Assembly (NCBI GenBank): GCA_029532415.1
Contig: JAQOTA010000047.1
Location: forward strand, 1,922,001-1,986,000
DNA: 64,000 bases
Direction: 5' to 3'
Origin: Marasmius tenuissimus
Taxonomy: Eukaryota; Basidiomycota; Agaricomycetes; Agaricales; Marasmiaceae
Shown here: positions 35,825 to 46,582 of the stretch, in pieces
How positions within the stretch are numbered: the stretch's first letter is position 1
Layout of the letters: each line of letters opens with the position of its first letter
Notes under the pieces: generated by a model
What the model saw: only the letters and a program-made list of their open reading frames with translations
Databases searched by the model: none
What the model was told of the DNA's origin: nothing
Position numbers and translations under genes: made by a program

Positions 35825-36371
35825 CAAGGGGTGTCACCCGGGCATCTCGGTCATATGGGGTAGGGGGGGGGAGGGGGGGTCCCCGAGCCCTTAAGGTCAA
35901 AAAGTGACCCCCCTTGAGCAGACCATGGGGTGTCTAGGGAGCCCTTTCAAGACCTTTTGACAGTCATTCAGAGTGGTTAGAGGCTAGAGAATGTATTAGA
36001 TGGCCAAAAAGGCCAAAACCTAGATGTTTTTGTCCCAAAATCCAGTGTGAACTATACAGATTGCTGAACTTGGAAGGTATGCCGGAGTCTGGAGTCTGAA
36101 TTTTGGGCCTTTCTATTGGACATGGAGCTCCCTCAAGCAAACCACTCAAGTCCTATTGTATTCAGAGGCTCTCAGAACTTTTTGAGTAATATTAACACCA
36201 ATTTCAATGGGAAGATACATTGTCAGAATGTGTTTGATAGGTGGGATGGGCATGTGACTGTGGGAATCACCTTCCCAAAATGGTAGGAGGGAGGGGGGAG
36301 GGGGGGTCCCAGAGGGCTTTAAGATCATATGGGAAGATCATATATAAAACTTTTTTTGGTGACACCCCTTG
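35825..36371. mobile_element. Non-autonomous hAT-type MITE with 8-bp target duplication
   Basis: Perfect 14-bp inverted ends (CAAGGGGTGTCACC from 35825, its complement ending at 36371). The 8 bp ATTTCTGG lie directly outside both ends (35817-35824 and 36372-36379), the hallmark of hAT insertion. The terminal words resemble the GGGGTGTC ends common in hAT elements. The 547-bp body has no transposase. It contains two related G-rich blocks in direct orientation (about 35862-35886 and 36287-36312), each followed by GTCCC and a CTTTAAG/CCTTAAG word. The ends differ from those of the full hAT at 41986-46582, so another transposase family must have moved it. Confidence 0.85.
35862..35882 (+). repeat. 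G-run block inside the MITE (left copy)
   Basis: Runs of nine and seven G separated by A, with a GGGG just before. The plus strand could fold into a G-quadruplex. A related block is at 36287-36308. Confidence 0.6.
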
Positions 36372-36379
36372 ATTTCTGG

Positions 36380-37555
36380 TTCAGAGAGGTGACAAGTGTG
36401 AATTGATTGGCTATGCTTGATACTCTACCTGGGATTCAGAATATCTGACATAGAGTTCCAAGTTGATATAAGACTGACCAGATCTGCAAACAAAGTGGGC
36501 AATTCTGGGACTGCCCTTAGTACTCAGTACTCAGTAGCGGGCCATGCCATGAAAGTCGCCGTCTAGTAAGTAAACTCCAATTCTGCAAAACTGGCGCCCC
36601 AGTTCAACTCAACGACCACAAACCAAGTTTCTCTGAGATCAAAAGACAATTGAAAGAATTCACCTTGGCCACCCCAGCCAACCCATGGCCATCAACTCAA
36701 ATGAATTGTGACCATGTGGTTCCAGCAAATTTTTTCCCTCACCCTGTCCTTGTGTCATGTGACCTGTCAGGTCCTACTCAGTTGAGGCTTGAGAGTTAGC
36801 CAAACATGTTGTTCATGAAACTGTTGCTGCTTGTTTCTCCACTGTGATTATCCCACGACTCATTTACACAGCCTAAGTTCCCAACTATAACTTGGGCTGG
36901 TCTCGTGTACTTCAAGGATCCGATGTAAGGGGACTGGTTTTGGTTATGTCTGTGTGAGAGTAAACCACTTTCAAGGGCGACACAAAGCATTGCCACTGCT
37001 GGTCACCCCGGGGCCCGCTGGGGTGACAAGCATGGCCTGCAAGAAGCTGGCTGCAGGCTGAGCAACAAATAGGTGTATATGTATTGAATGACTCTGAATC
37101 ATGAATTTTCTTTTTGTTCAATTGACTGAGGTTTTTGCACGTTTTAATGGTCCTCATGCTGCGAGTCTGTCTCATACCAAAAAGTTATTGCAAACTATTA
37201 CTTCTGCATTCCCACCCCTGTGATTGTTGAACATTGAACAGTTGGGATCCCCAGCAGGGGGCTCTCAAGATCTCAAGATCCCAACTCTCAAGTGTCCACT
37301 GTAATGTATCCATAATACTAACCCTGTTCTTTCTGTAGCTGCATTGAAACTCGCCACTCATTATACAGCAGATGTATATTACTTACTCTTAATTCTATGC
37401 TGAACCTATACTTTTATCCAGTAAATCACTCTAGCCTAGCTGCCATTCCCTCTCTGATTGAATGGGACTACAATGATCACTACTCCACTGACCTGCAGCC
37501 TTTCTGGACATGTAAGGCTCATCATAATTATATCAACAGTGTTGGGTGTGATTTG
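36380..37555. other. Spacer between the MITE and copia-1
   Basis: No gene recognised. A hairpin-forming word lies at 36999-37026 (GGTCACCCC against GGGGTGAC around a GC-rich loop). The segment 37044-37074 is a diverged copy of 35738-35768; the differences I see by eye are transitions only. Confidence 0.35.
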
Positions 37556-37877
37556 TGTTGAATCTGTGGGCTATTATTAGATCCCAGTATATCCATAGTC
37601 CTGGTTCACTCTTCCTGCCATTGTATTATGCAGGACAATGCATTCACTATTGTTCCATTCTTCATTGTTCATTATGCTCATATGTACATTTTCTATTGTC
37701 ATCCTTATATGGTAGTTCCTAGTGTCTCTACATGTATAAAAGCTCGTAGTTCTCTACAGGAATCTACAGTGTGCTTGAGCTTCTATGTCTTGCCTCTACC
37801 TCTCTAAACTCCTCTCTGGTAAGTAGTAGTGTAGCCATGTTGCAGTCCTCTGTGCTAGGCGTCATGCTGGCTCATCA
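37556..37877 (+). repeat. 5' LTR of copia-1
   Basis: A 322-bp segment starting TGTTGAATCTG and ending CTCATCA, directly followed by a primer-binding-like word GGTTATGGGCCC. A TATAAAAG box lies near 37736. The left border rests on the TG start and on likeness to the LTR start of copia-2 (TGTTGAATCC); the matching 3' LTR is missing because the element is truncated near 41705. Confidence 0.6.
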
Positions 37878-37889
37878 GGTTATGGGCCC
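37878..37889 (+). other. Primer-binding site of copia-1
   Basis: GGTTATGGGCCC immediately after the LTR; the same word is found at the same place in copia-2 (48076-48087). It is complementary to GGGCCCATAACC, resembling the anticodon stem-loop of initiator tRNA-Met, as in the half-tRNA priming of Drosophila copia and Ty5. Confidence 0.55.
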
Positions 37890-38165
37890 TGGTTAGCCCA
37901 ACTACAATGAGGAGTGCCTTGATGGCTGCTGTCAACAACATGCACCCCTAGACTGCTGTTATCAGCTAGCTAGGCTAGACCTGCACGTTGCTATTGACCT
38001 CTTCATTGAGTAATCAATCTATGGCATTGATGTACGTCCTTTGACAACATTGGATCTCAAGGATCCAATGCTCCTTGTTGAGCATAGCATCCTCTTTGGC
38101 TGCTCCCTGTGTTTTGCTGATGCTGTCTTTTCTAGATCCAACACTGTATCCAACCTCTTACTACC

Positions 38166-40898
38166 ATGTTCAACGTTAAGAAATACTTCTCTGGTAAATT
38201 CGATGGTACCAACTTCAAAACCATCTACGTTGGCGAGATGGAAGCCATTACCAAGACCCAAGGTCTTCATGGCCACCTCACTGGCAATGAACCTCATCCT
38301 GAACAGCCCATCAGTACTGTCACCAGCACTGCCAATGTCACTCCTGCCACCTATGCCACCATTCCAGCTGACATTCAAGCCACATGGGTCAAGAAATGTA
38401 AAGACTGGGACAAGGAAGATCTCCAGCTGATGGGAATCATTCCGATCATCACCACCAAGGAAGTCTTCAATCCAATCAAGGATAAGACTACTGCTTGTGC
38501 CTGGGAACAGCTGAACAACACATACAGCAAGCCCACTTTGTCTGCCATGTACAGCAACTTTGTTAAACTCATTTTTTCTAGGCTTACCACCAGTCACCCC
38601 CAGGCCGGCATTGCCAAGTTCAAATTCTACATCAAAGGACTTGCTGAGGTAGGAGTGGACCTTCCTGAATTGATCAAATCCCTCTTGCTCATTGCCACCA
38701 TTCCTCCCAAATGGGACACTGCCTCATCCAAATCCCTTCACAATTACATTAGGGATCCCAAGGATGATGACACCATCACAGTTTCGAAAGTCCATGACAC
38801 TATCATGGTTGAGTACAAACACCAGAACCCTCAGCTTGCTAACCACCTTTTTGCGGTGAAGTTTGCTGGAAACCAAGAACTATTGTTTGGTCAGCAGCAG
38901 TGCCCACAGCAGCAATGTCAGCAGCGTGGGTACCAGCAGCAGCAGAACCAACAGTGTGCACCACAACAGCAGCAATGCTCATTTTTGAACCAGAACAATG
39001 GTAAGAAGAAGAAGCAGCAGCGTGGTACTTGCAGTGGTATCAACCAGCACCAGGGTTCCAGCAACACCTGTGGTAACAACAGCAGTAACAATTGGTCTCA
39101 TGATCACTCCCATTTTGCATCTTACACATCTGTTGTTGCTTCCCCTCCTCCTGTCTGTCCCTACTCCTTGATCACTGACTGCAGGGAACACATCACATTG
39201 AACACTGTTAATAACTCCTTGTGCGCTGAGATCACCAGCACCCCTTTTGTCTCTGCTATGAGATCACTGCCCCCAGCTCACTTCACTGGTCACTGGGATA
39301 GGTCTTGTGACAGCACCATTGCTCAGCCAGCCATCAATAGGAATCCGGCTGCTATGCAGTCCTTCACTGGCTTCAGGCCATCTCAGTCAGTATTTGATGA
39401 TGTCCGTGAAGCTCGCTCCCTTGCTGACAGACTTGGTGCTCCTAAGACAGCATGGTATCTCAAACTCCTCAAACAGATTGTCACAACTGCTGCCAATCAC
39501 TCACTCCAGGATTGCATTGAACAACTGCGGGCGTCCTCGTCCAAGTGTGTTCTGGATGATGATGAGGGACATGAGGGAGCTGGATCTCCTTCTTCTACTT
39601 CTTCTAAATGCGCTCATAGTGTTGATCCTGATGAAGATGCAGAGATGGATTGGGGGTCTGATGGCAGTATGGATGACATGACTTCCCTATTTGGAAATGA
39701 TGTTGATGATATCCTGGATGATCTCTCTCTTGGATCTTTCCCCAATGACAGGCAAGTTCCATATCTTGACCTGCTTTCCCAAACTGATACCACCCTACAG
39801 CAATGCTCCCAATTAGTTGGTATCAGTAATTCATGTTGTAGTCATAGTGATCTGGAATCACTTGTAACATATTGTCATGCAATCAGTTCCTACTCTGTGG
39901 GGTGTACTCAATGTAAGGGAAAGAAAATTGTGAACAATGCACAGGGTTGGCTCCTTAATTCTGGTGTTTCCTCTCATTTCACAAATGATATGAATGACTT
40001 CGCTGAACATGAATTGCTTGATAGTCCTATTGTAAATACTGCAAATAAGGGCAACCCTATATGGATTAAGGGTAAAGGCACTAACAGGACTATTAATGGG
40101 AAGGTGCAAGCTCTTTGCTTTGAAGCTTGTATGCCTCAGTCCTGGTGGAAATTCTGCCATGTGCATGCCGTCCACCTCTACAATTGCACTCCTGTGCAAC
40201 AGTTGAACTGGCAAACTCCATTCAAAATACTTTATGGCAAAGCACCTGGTGTTTCACATCTCCGAGTTATGGGTTGTGCAGCCTACGTCTTCATTCCTGA
40301 AGATTGTAAAATAAACAAGCTTGCTCCATGTGGTGAGTTGATGACCTTCATTGGCTATCAAGAAGGGATGAAAATCTTCCTGTTCATGCGAAGCAATAAT
40401 TCCATATTCAAAGGCAGCACTTGACAACGGTTTTGATACTCCATTCCCAGATCTCAGACGTTGCTCTGAACCTTCTAAGAGATTGGAACCTCAGGTTGAT
40501 GAACCTGCAGATGGTCCTGTGCCAGGGGATGTGCCACTCCCTTAATCTGGTCCTCCAATGCCTCCAGGCAAACCTGCTCCGCCTGCACCAGCAGCGGATG
40601 GTCCATGCCGGTCTTCAAGGTGGTGGAAGGGTACTATGCAACCTGGTAATATATTTGGTGAACAACAGAACCCAAATAAACCCTCAGACATAATTTGCAA
40701 CTTAGAGAAAAAGAAAACTTGGAGAAATGTCCCTGGTGACAAAGAACTGTTGCATCCAATTGATTATCCTAGCTCTTTGAGATCTAGGAAAGGCAAAGAT
40801 GGTTAAAAGGGGATTCCTGTTCCACTTCTGCCTCTGCCTGCTCCAGAACCTAGTGGAAGCACTGAGTTGCATGAGGAAGAAAGCATAGTCAAAAGACT
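38166..40898 (+). pseudogene. copia-1 gag-protease-integrase remnant
   Basis: An ORF of 752 codons (38166-40424) encodes a copia Gag (start MFNVKKYFSGKFDG, middle WEQLNNTYSK), a Gln-rich and then Lys-rich stretch where a CCHC zinc knuckle would be expected, and a Cys/acidic spacer. The protease motif reads NSGVSSHFTND, so the catalytic Asp of DSGAS has become Asn. Right after IKGKGT the frame jumps to the integrase end (SWWKFCHVHAVHLYNCTP), so the whole integrase core is deleted. From 40424 to 40898 the integrase-RT linker continues with a frameshift and several stops, up to HEEESIVKR. The element cannot be autonomous. RT sequence resumes beyond the solo LTR at 41158. Confidence 0.8.
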
Positions 40899-41157
40899 TG
40901 TTGAATCTGGACTCCTGGATATATGGACTGTTGTATCAGGCCACATCTATGCTTCAATTGTTTCACTATGATCTATGCTATTCCTAGTCACTCCTGTTAT
41001 AGTAGCTACAGCCACCTCTGTATAGTATATAAGTAGCTCTGTATCTACATGCAATACCAGTACTTTACTACTCTCATTGCTGCCTCTCTTAGCCTATCTC
41101 CAGGTGAGCTAGTCTGTCCCATGCTGCCACTGCATAGGCAGGACCTCTGCCTCAACA
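40899..41157 (+). repeat. Solo LTR of the copia-2 family inside copia-1
   Basis: A 259-bp segment from TGTTGAATCTGG to CTCTGCCTCAACA, roughly 85-90 percent identical by eye to the copia-2 LTRs at 47818 and 52828. The 5-bp word AGACT lies directly outside both ends (40894-40898 and 41158-41162), so it is a true insertion later reduced to one LTR by LTR-LTR recombination. Removing the LTR and one AGACT restores a continuous copia-1 reading frame. Confidence 0.88.
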
Positions 41158-41705
41158 AGACTTACCCAAGAAGGGGGAGTAGTATTTGTGATTTACTTGC
41201 TGAACAATGCTGTTCCAGTTCACGATTTGCTTCCAATGTCCAATACTCCTGACTTTTCTAACATAAGAGAGTGGACACTCTGCAATATTCTAAAGTTGCC
41301 TGTTGAGCGACAGAAGGAATGGAAGGACACTTGCCACAAAGAACTTGAGGCACTTTGTAAGTGCAAGGTCTTCAAACTCTGTGACTTGCCTAAAGGTCCC
41401 AAAGCCATCAAAAATAGACGGGTCTTCAATGTTAAGTCGAATGGTCACAAGAAAGCAAGACTTGTTGCCAAAGGTTTCTCTCAGGTCGAAGGTGTTGATT
41501 TTGATGAGACCTTCTCACCAGTTGTTTGTTATAAAACTGTTCATATGATGCTTGCTCTTGCAGCTCTCAAGAACTGGTACATCATGTCTGTTGATGTTAA
41601 GAACACCTTCCTTTACAGCAATCTTGTTGAGGAGATTTACATGAAACAACCTTAAGGCTTCAAAGTCAAGGCCCAAGAATGTAAGGTACTATGCCTGTGT
41701 TGTGT
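41158..41705 (+). pseudogene. copia-1 reverse transcriptase, N-terminal fragment
   Basis: After the solo LTR the polyprotein resumes (QEGGVVFVIYLLNNAVPV), then REWTLCNILKLP, KARLVAKGFSQVEGVDF and LKNWYIMSVDVKNTFLY, all with close counterparts in copia-2. A TAA interrupts the motif after MKQP (41653-41655). Similarity ends near 41705, where minus-strand sequence of the uncharacterised gene begins; the YVDD part, RNase H and the 3' LTR are lost. Confidence 0.8.
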
Positions 41706-41985
41706 GTGTGACTTGTTTAGTAAGTGACAGGTCAGGGTTGTTAAACAGCTGGATCAATGAATGTAGGCATTCTCCAAACAGGCACAGGGCAACAGATGTG
41801 AAACCCTCTGATGGATTGTGGCTCAGCACATCCTTCAACTCCTCAACAGTCTTCATGAGGTCAATTGCTCAGGGCACATTCTGTGCATCCTTTGAATTGA
41901 GTAAGTTATGAATCCATCCATGTGAAACCTTGCTAATTAAAAGCAGCCACTCAGACAGAAGGAACTTGTTGATAACAGTGGAATT
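41706..41985 (-). pseudogene. Uncharacterised Agaricomycete-family protein, downstream fragment
   Basis: On the minus strand the frame reads NSTVINKFLLSEWLLLISK, then LLNSKDAQNVP, an in-frame stop, and MKTVEELKDVLSH ... FGECLHSLIQLFNNPDLSL. It continues in frame from the fragment at 46583-47464 once the hAT element and one copy of its 8-bp target duplication are removed. The pattern (a DxKDAQ/KQDV-like word followed by a helix and DLSL) is that of a large family of uncharacterised mushroom proteins, often multicopy and possibly transposon-borne. The 3' end is lost at the junction with copia-1. Confidence 0.6.
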
Positions 41986-44900
41986 TAGTGATGTTATCCA
42001 GTCCGGTTCCAGTCCGGTTCGGTCCCATACCAACTCCACTTTCCATCCCACTTCCGGTTCCAGTCCCAGCTCCAAACTGGTTTCAGGTCAGAACTGGTTC
42101 AAGACCAAACCGGACTGGGACTGGATGCGGTCCCCTTGAGACGCATGGAAAGGCGAATAAAAAAAGGAATGTATTCAAATTGTCAAGTCCAAACAGTCTT
42201 CGAGCTCATCTACCGATAAGTCTACCTTATGTACAGTGTCGCCTTCCCAGTTTTGGTCATCTACAAGTCGCTGCTGTGCTGCCATAAGCCCTCTACGCTG
42301 CTCTGTAGTCATCCCTCGGACTCGAGCCTTGCGATACATACTCTTCAGAAACTGTAATGCCTCTAACTGTGCCACGGAGAGGCGATTGCGCTTCTTGGTG
42401 TCGGTATCACTAGCAGAACTCCATACACGTTCAACAGGGGTTGCAGAGCCCTGTATGGCAAGGTAGTCGCGTGCCATGAGAGCAACAGGAGCAAAGTCCT
42501 GCTCGTGTTGCCTCCACCAATCCAGCGAGTCGGGTCCACCCTTCTCAGGATGCTTTGTCGTATGCTCAGACAGGTACCGCATGGCAGCTTGACGATCTCC
42601 GATGAATCATCTTCACTGAAAATGTTACCCCATAGCTGTTTTGTTGAGCTGCTGAGTGCTTGCTCTGCTGTCAGTGTAGATTCCTCCGCAGGGACGTAGT
42701 ACTGAGTCGAAAACTAGCACTGAATGTCAGTTGAGGTAAGGTATGAGCATTTATGAGACTTACATTATCGAGGAATTCATTCTCGGCCTGTTCAGCCAGA
42801 GTAATCCACTCGCCGTATCTGTCTTGGACAGTATCCTTCCACCACTTCTTCAGATAGGACAGCTTGATATAGGGCGTCAAGACTGTAGCTATAAGGTCAG
42901 CAGATATAGACGTAGAAGGGTATTTATTGCGTACTGAGGGCGTTGCTGTAGGCTTCAGACCTCTCCTGGAGCTTGTAGTACTTGGCCAGTTTGTCGAGAC
43001 CTTGTTGCAAGACTTCAACAGTTTCTTCGTCACCACGTGCCCGACAGTCATCTTGAATAGCCTCCCATGACGACTGCAAATGTTCAAGAGCCGGTATTGA
43101 AAGCTGAAGTGTCAGGTAGCTTGTAGCTGAGAGCATCTGTTGGCACATATTTGCTCTCTGTGGACGCGGATGAGTCAATGTTAGATATTGCGAGACTCAA
43201 AATAAAGCTTACCTCAAGTATCAGGGCTAGAAACTCAATCCATCTCCAATCATCCTGCAAGAGTTGGTATTTGGCAAGCTCAGGAAAGTCGGCGTGTACC
43301 AACATGGTATCGATGGCCTTGCGGAGTCGTATGGCGCGTCGTAGCATAAAGTATGTGCTTGACCATTGTGTGACTACGTCGAGCATGAGCACAAGTGCAC
43401 CACGAATCTCGCCATTGTCATCTTTCACAATCCCGAGGGCCTCGTAGAGAAGCTGCTGGAGCTCAGCAAATGTACGGCGTTTATGTGTCGACAAGCAAAC
43501 ATACAGGTCCCCTGTAAGAACAGCTGATATGGCGGAACAATAAGTACTCACTGTCACAATGAACTTCCTCAATCGGACTAGCGGGTCGGCCAGTTCCTCA
43601 TCAGTTGGGTCCGACATTTCCGCCTCAGTTTTGTTCGAGTATGCCTTCTTGCTCAAGGCCTCCACAACATCTCCAACAGCCAGATTGTAGATGTGCGGCA
43701 TACACCTGAGAAATTATGAGGTATAAGAAGCGTACGAGAGCTCTAAACCTCACCATCTATGCTTCGTATCTTTGTCCCAGTCCGAAGCTGGGATACCGGC
43801 CTCATGAAGCAGCTTTTCAAGTTCCGCCATCATCGTATCGTTATTGGGTGCATTATCGGTGGTGAACCAGCCCAGCTTCCCCTGTTGACTGCGTTAGAAC
43901 ACGATAAAACAGTATGAGAACGAAACAGACTTGCCTTTTTGACGAGACCAAACCTCTGAAGTACCTTAAAGACAATCTTTGCTAATGACTTCCCAGAATG
44001 CGACTCATTAGACAACTCGAATGTGATTAGCTCCTCCTTCAGTTGCCAATCGCCAGTAATGAAGTGAGCTGTCATCCCAAGAAAATTGTCCATGTCGCTG
44101 GTGGACCAACAATCAACCGTGAACGAGACTCTACTATTGACCTCCTGGTATAAGACATTCAATAGATGTTCCTCCGACTAACGGAATAGAAAACTTACAT
44201 TGAGAAGATGCTTCAGAGCCTCTTTGATCTCTTCGAGTTGAGATAGGGCCAACGATGCCATCTGCTGACGTGTTGGTATGTCCATATGGTTGTCATGAAC
44301 GGCCTCTGTGACTGGGAACCTCTCAGGCCATCCAATCTGGGACTAGGGATCAAGGGTGAAAGAGATAGTTATTGAGCAAGTACACCCTCAACATAGCACA
44401 AGCTAGGCAAGCGGTATGGACGAAATGGACAAGCTGGGGAACTATCTAAAAGTGACCATGAGTATATATGACAGTCCTAAGCTGTATACTGATCATGGGA
44501 ATGAACTGGAAAGGGATAAATGATGTATCTATGGATCTGATCAAAGGGGACCATGTACACATCAGTGAAGAACACAGGTAGCAATGTATCAAGGAAAGAA
44601 TGATATGGAACATCATAGAATGAAATGGGAATCATAAAGTGATGCTGGGACATGTATCTGTGTGAAAAGAAGTGGAAACAAAGGGATGTTGACCAAGGGA
44701 CTGGAAAAGTGAAGAATAGTGGGTAGATTCGTAACAATGGTTGAGCGACGGCCGGAGTATTATACACAGGTCTCGAAACTCAGGTTTCTCAACTATGGAT
44801 AAGGGCTAGCAATGCAAAATGAGTATTCAACTTCACTATGAACCAAGTCCTTGAGCTCACCAGGTCGCACACAGCAATAAATTGTAGGCATCGGATTGCA

Positions 44901-46582
44901 AACTCGTCCTTTGAGAAGGCCACCATCTTGATGGTCGGTTGCTTCAAAAAGAACGAGTCAATTTGGGCGAGTTCTTCAGGAACATTATCGGGAACTCCAT
45001 TCTCCTCGAGCTGTGAAAGTAAAGTCGCAGTGTTGGGGTGGTCCTTCAAGATATGCCGTTTGAGTGTCGAGTTGCTCGAGTTGCGAGAATAGCCGTAAAC
45101 AACATGGTCGGGGTTGTTCAACTGGAGTGACCTATGTACACAGCTAGTCAGTTAAATTGGGGATTTAGGTTCAAGATTATGTACTCACTCGCACACTTTA
45201 CAATACACGGGGTCTTCCTTCCCTCCATAGCGGAAGAAAAGGGTTATCGGTGTGGTCTTTGATCTCCCTGTATTCGACTTCTGCCTTGTCGCTTCTTGGA
45301 TGGTTGACTCCAGGTTGGGAACGCCAGTAGATGTTGATGGTTTTGGATTGCTGTCGGATGGCAATGGCTGTGTATCCGCATTGTCAATCTCTACCTCGGA
45401 GTCTGAACTGGGTGGTTGAGTATCTTTCATGATCTTAGAACGAAGGTGTAGCATGGGATCAGATGAAATCACACCTGATTGTTTTTTCCGCTTTTTTCGT
45501 GGTGGCAGCGGCGGCGTAATCTCCTCGACTTCTGAGCCAGATGCATCTGCTGCGACATTCAGTGTCATATTGAAGAAAAAGAAAGAATGGGAGACCCACC
45601 ACGAGGGCAGCTGCGCCTTCTCTTTGACTTTGATTTTGACGCGGTGGTGGTGGAGTTGTTTGATGTCTTTGTTTTGGTTGGCATTTTGGAGGAAAAGCAC
45701 AATGATAGGAAGTGGCGACGAGAGTGGTTCTATTTTATACCTGTACCTCCCGATTCAATCTAGAGCTGTAGTTCCAAAACGAGGATGTTTTCTAGGGCAG
45801 TCAGCCAAGGTATGCAGGGAAATAACCTTACCCTTGCAACAGTTGTCTATCATATGGATTTTTGGAAACATAGCGTGTACAACCGAAGGCTAAGATAGCA
45901 TGCAGCCAACGGTTGCAACAACCAGTATCATCCAGCATGCTCTACCCCCAAAATAACGCAACCAACCCTGTCAACATCTATCTGGAGAACCGTGATACCG
46001 ACCTGAACACGATAAGACACGCAGAAATGCATAAAAACGCGTCATACACGTCAAATACGCGTTAAATCCATCAAAATTCAGGGTTCCCGCAGAATGGTTT
46101 GGTATCACCAAAGGAGGTTAGCAGTTATCGAATGGCATTGCGTGTCTCTACAGTCAATAGCGTCCGTTATCACAGAACTACAAGAGCTACTTGAGTAAGT
46201 ATAACCACTGTAAAGCAAAGGACTGACCTCTATAAGTTGTCTCGTTCAATGGTGAGGAACGAAGTAGAGATATTAGGGTCAAGGTAGGCCAGGTACAAGA
46301 CAAGCCAGGGCAATGATACGTCTGGGGAAGACTAAATTAGCTTACATGTGGCTGCAGAACTTGCCGAAAAACTGTGCAGTTTGGCACAACAAGCTCATGC
46401 TGGCACGCTACCATTTGGGTGCCCGGAACTGGTTCCAAGACCGACTCCTGCCAGTCCGAGTTTCGACTCCAGAATCCTGGAGTTTCCGGTTCTGGTCCTA
46501 GTCCCTGAGCAGTCCCGACTTTGAACCAGTTCCGGCTAAACCGACTGGGACCGGTCTGAGTTGAGACCGTGTAACAACACTA
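41986..46582 (-). mobile_element. Complete hAT DNA transposon
   Basis: The ends are TAGTGATGTTATCC (left) and TAGTGTTGTTACAC (right, inverted). The 8 bp GTGGAATT flank both ends (41978-41985 and 46583-46590). Both ends carry many subterminal copies of an AGTCCGGTTCC-like word in both orientations (about 41998-42135 and 46420-46565), the usual transposase-binding arrangement. The 4.6-kb body carries one spliced transposase gene on the minus strand. It is inserted in the uncharacterised gene whose frame resumes on either side. Confidence 0.88.
42175..45684 (-). CDS. hAT-family transposase, multi-exon
   Basis: The likely start is at 45684 (MPTKTKTSNN, then a basic nuclear-localisation-like run KSKSKRRRSC); a first intron leads to an acidic region. 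A BED zinc finger follows (VYCKVCE ... LKRHILKDH). The catalytic region has FTVDCWSTSDMDNFLG (first Asp), then GKLGWFTTDNAPNN (second Asp region), LDVVTQWSSTYFMLRRA, and the C-terminal hATC dimerisation domain SLDWWRQHEQDFAPVALMAR with GSATPVERVWSS, ending at the stop at 42175. Exon borders are approximate except the intron 43934-43882, which begins GC (AAG|GCAAGT). Near 42600 the exon frame and the hATC frame differ by one base, so the gene may carry one frameshift. Otherwise the copy looks only lightly damaged. Confidence 0.8.

Noticed and set aside
36999..37026. Perfect short hairpin as a possible terminator or MITE end
   Set aside because: No partner repeat, target duplication or gene context; bacterial-type terminators do not apply here.
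44477..44767. Minus-strand ORF rich in Phe/Pro/His within the hAT element
   Set aside because: It lies in an intron of the transposase gene between the VEKPEFRDL exon and the IGWPERFPVTE exon.
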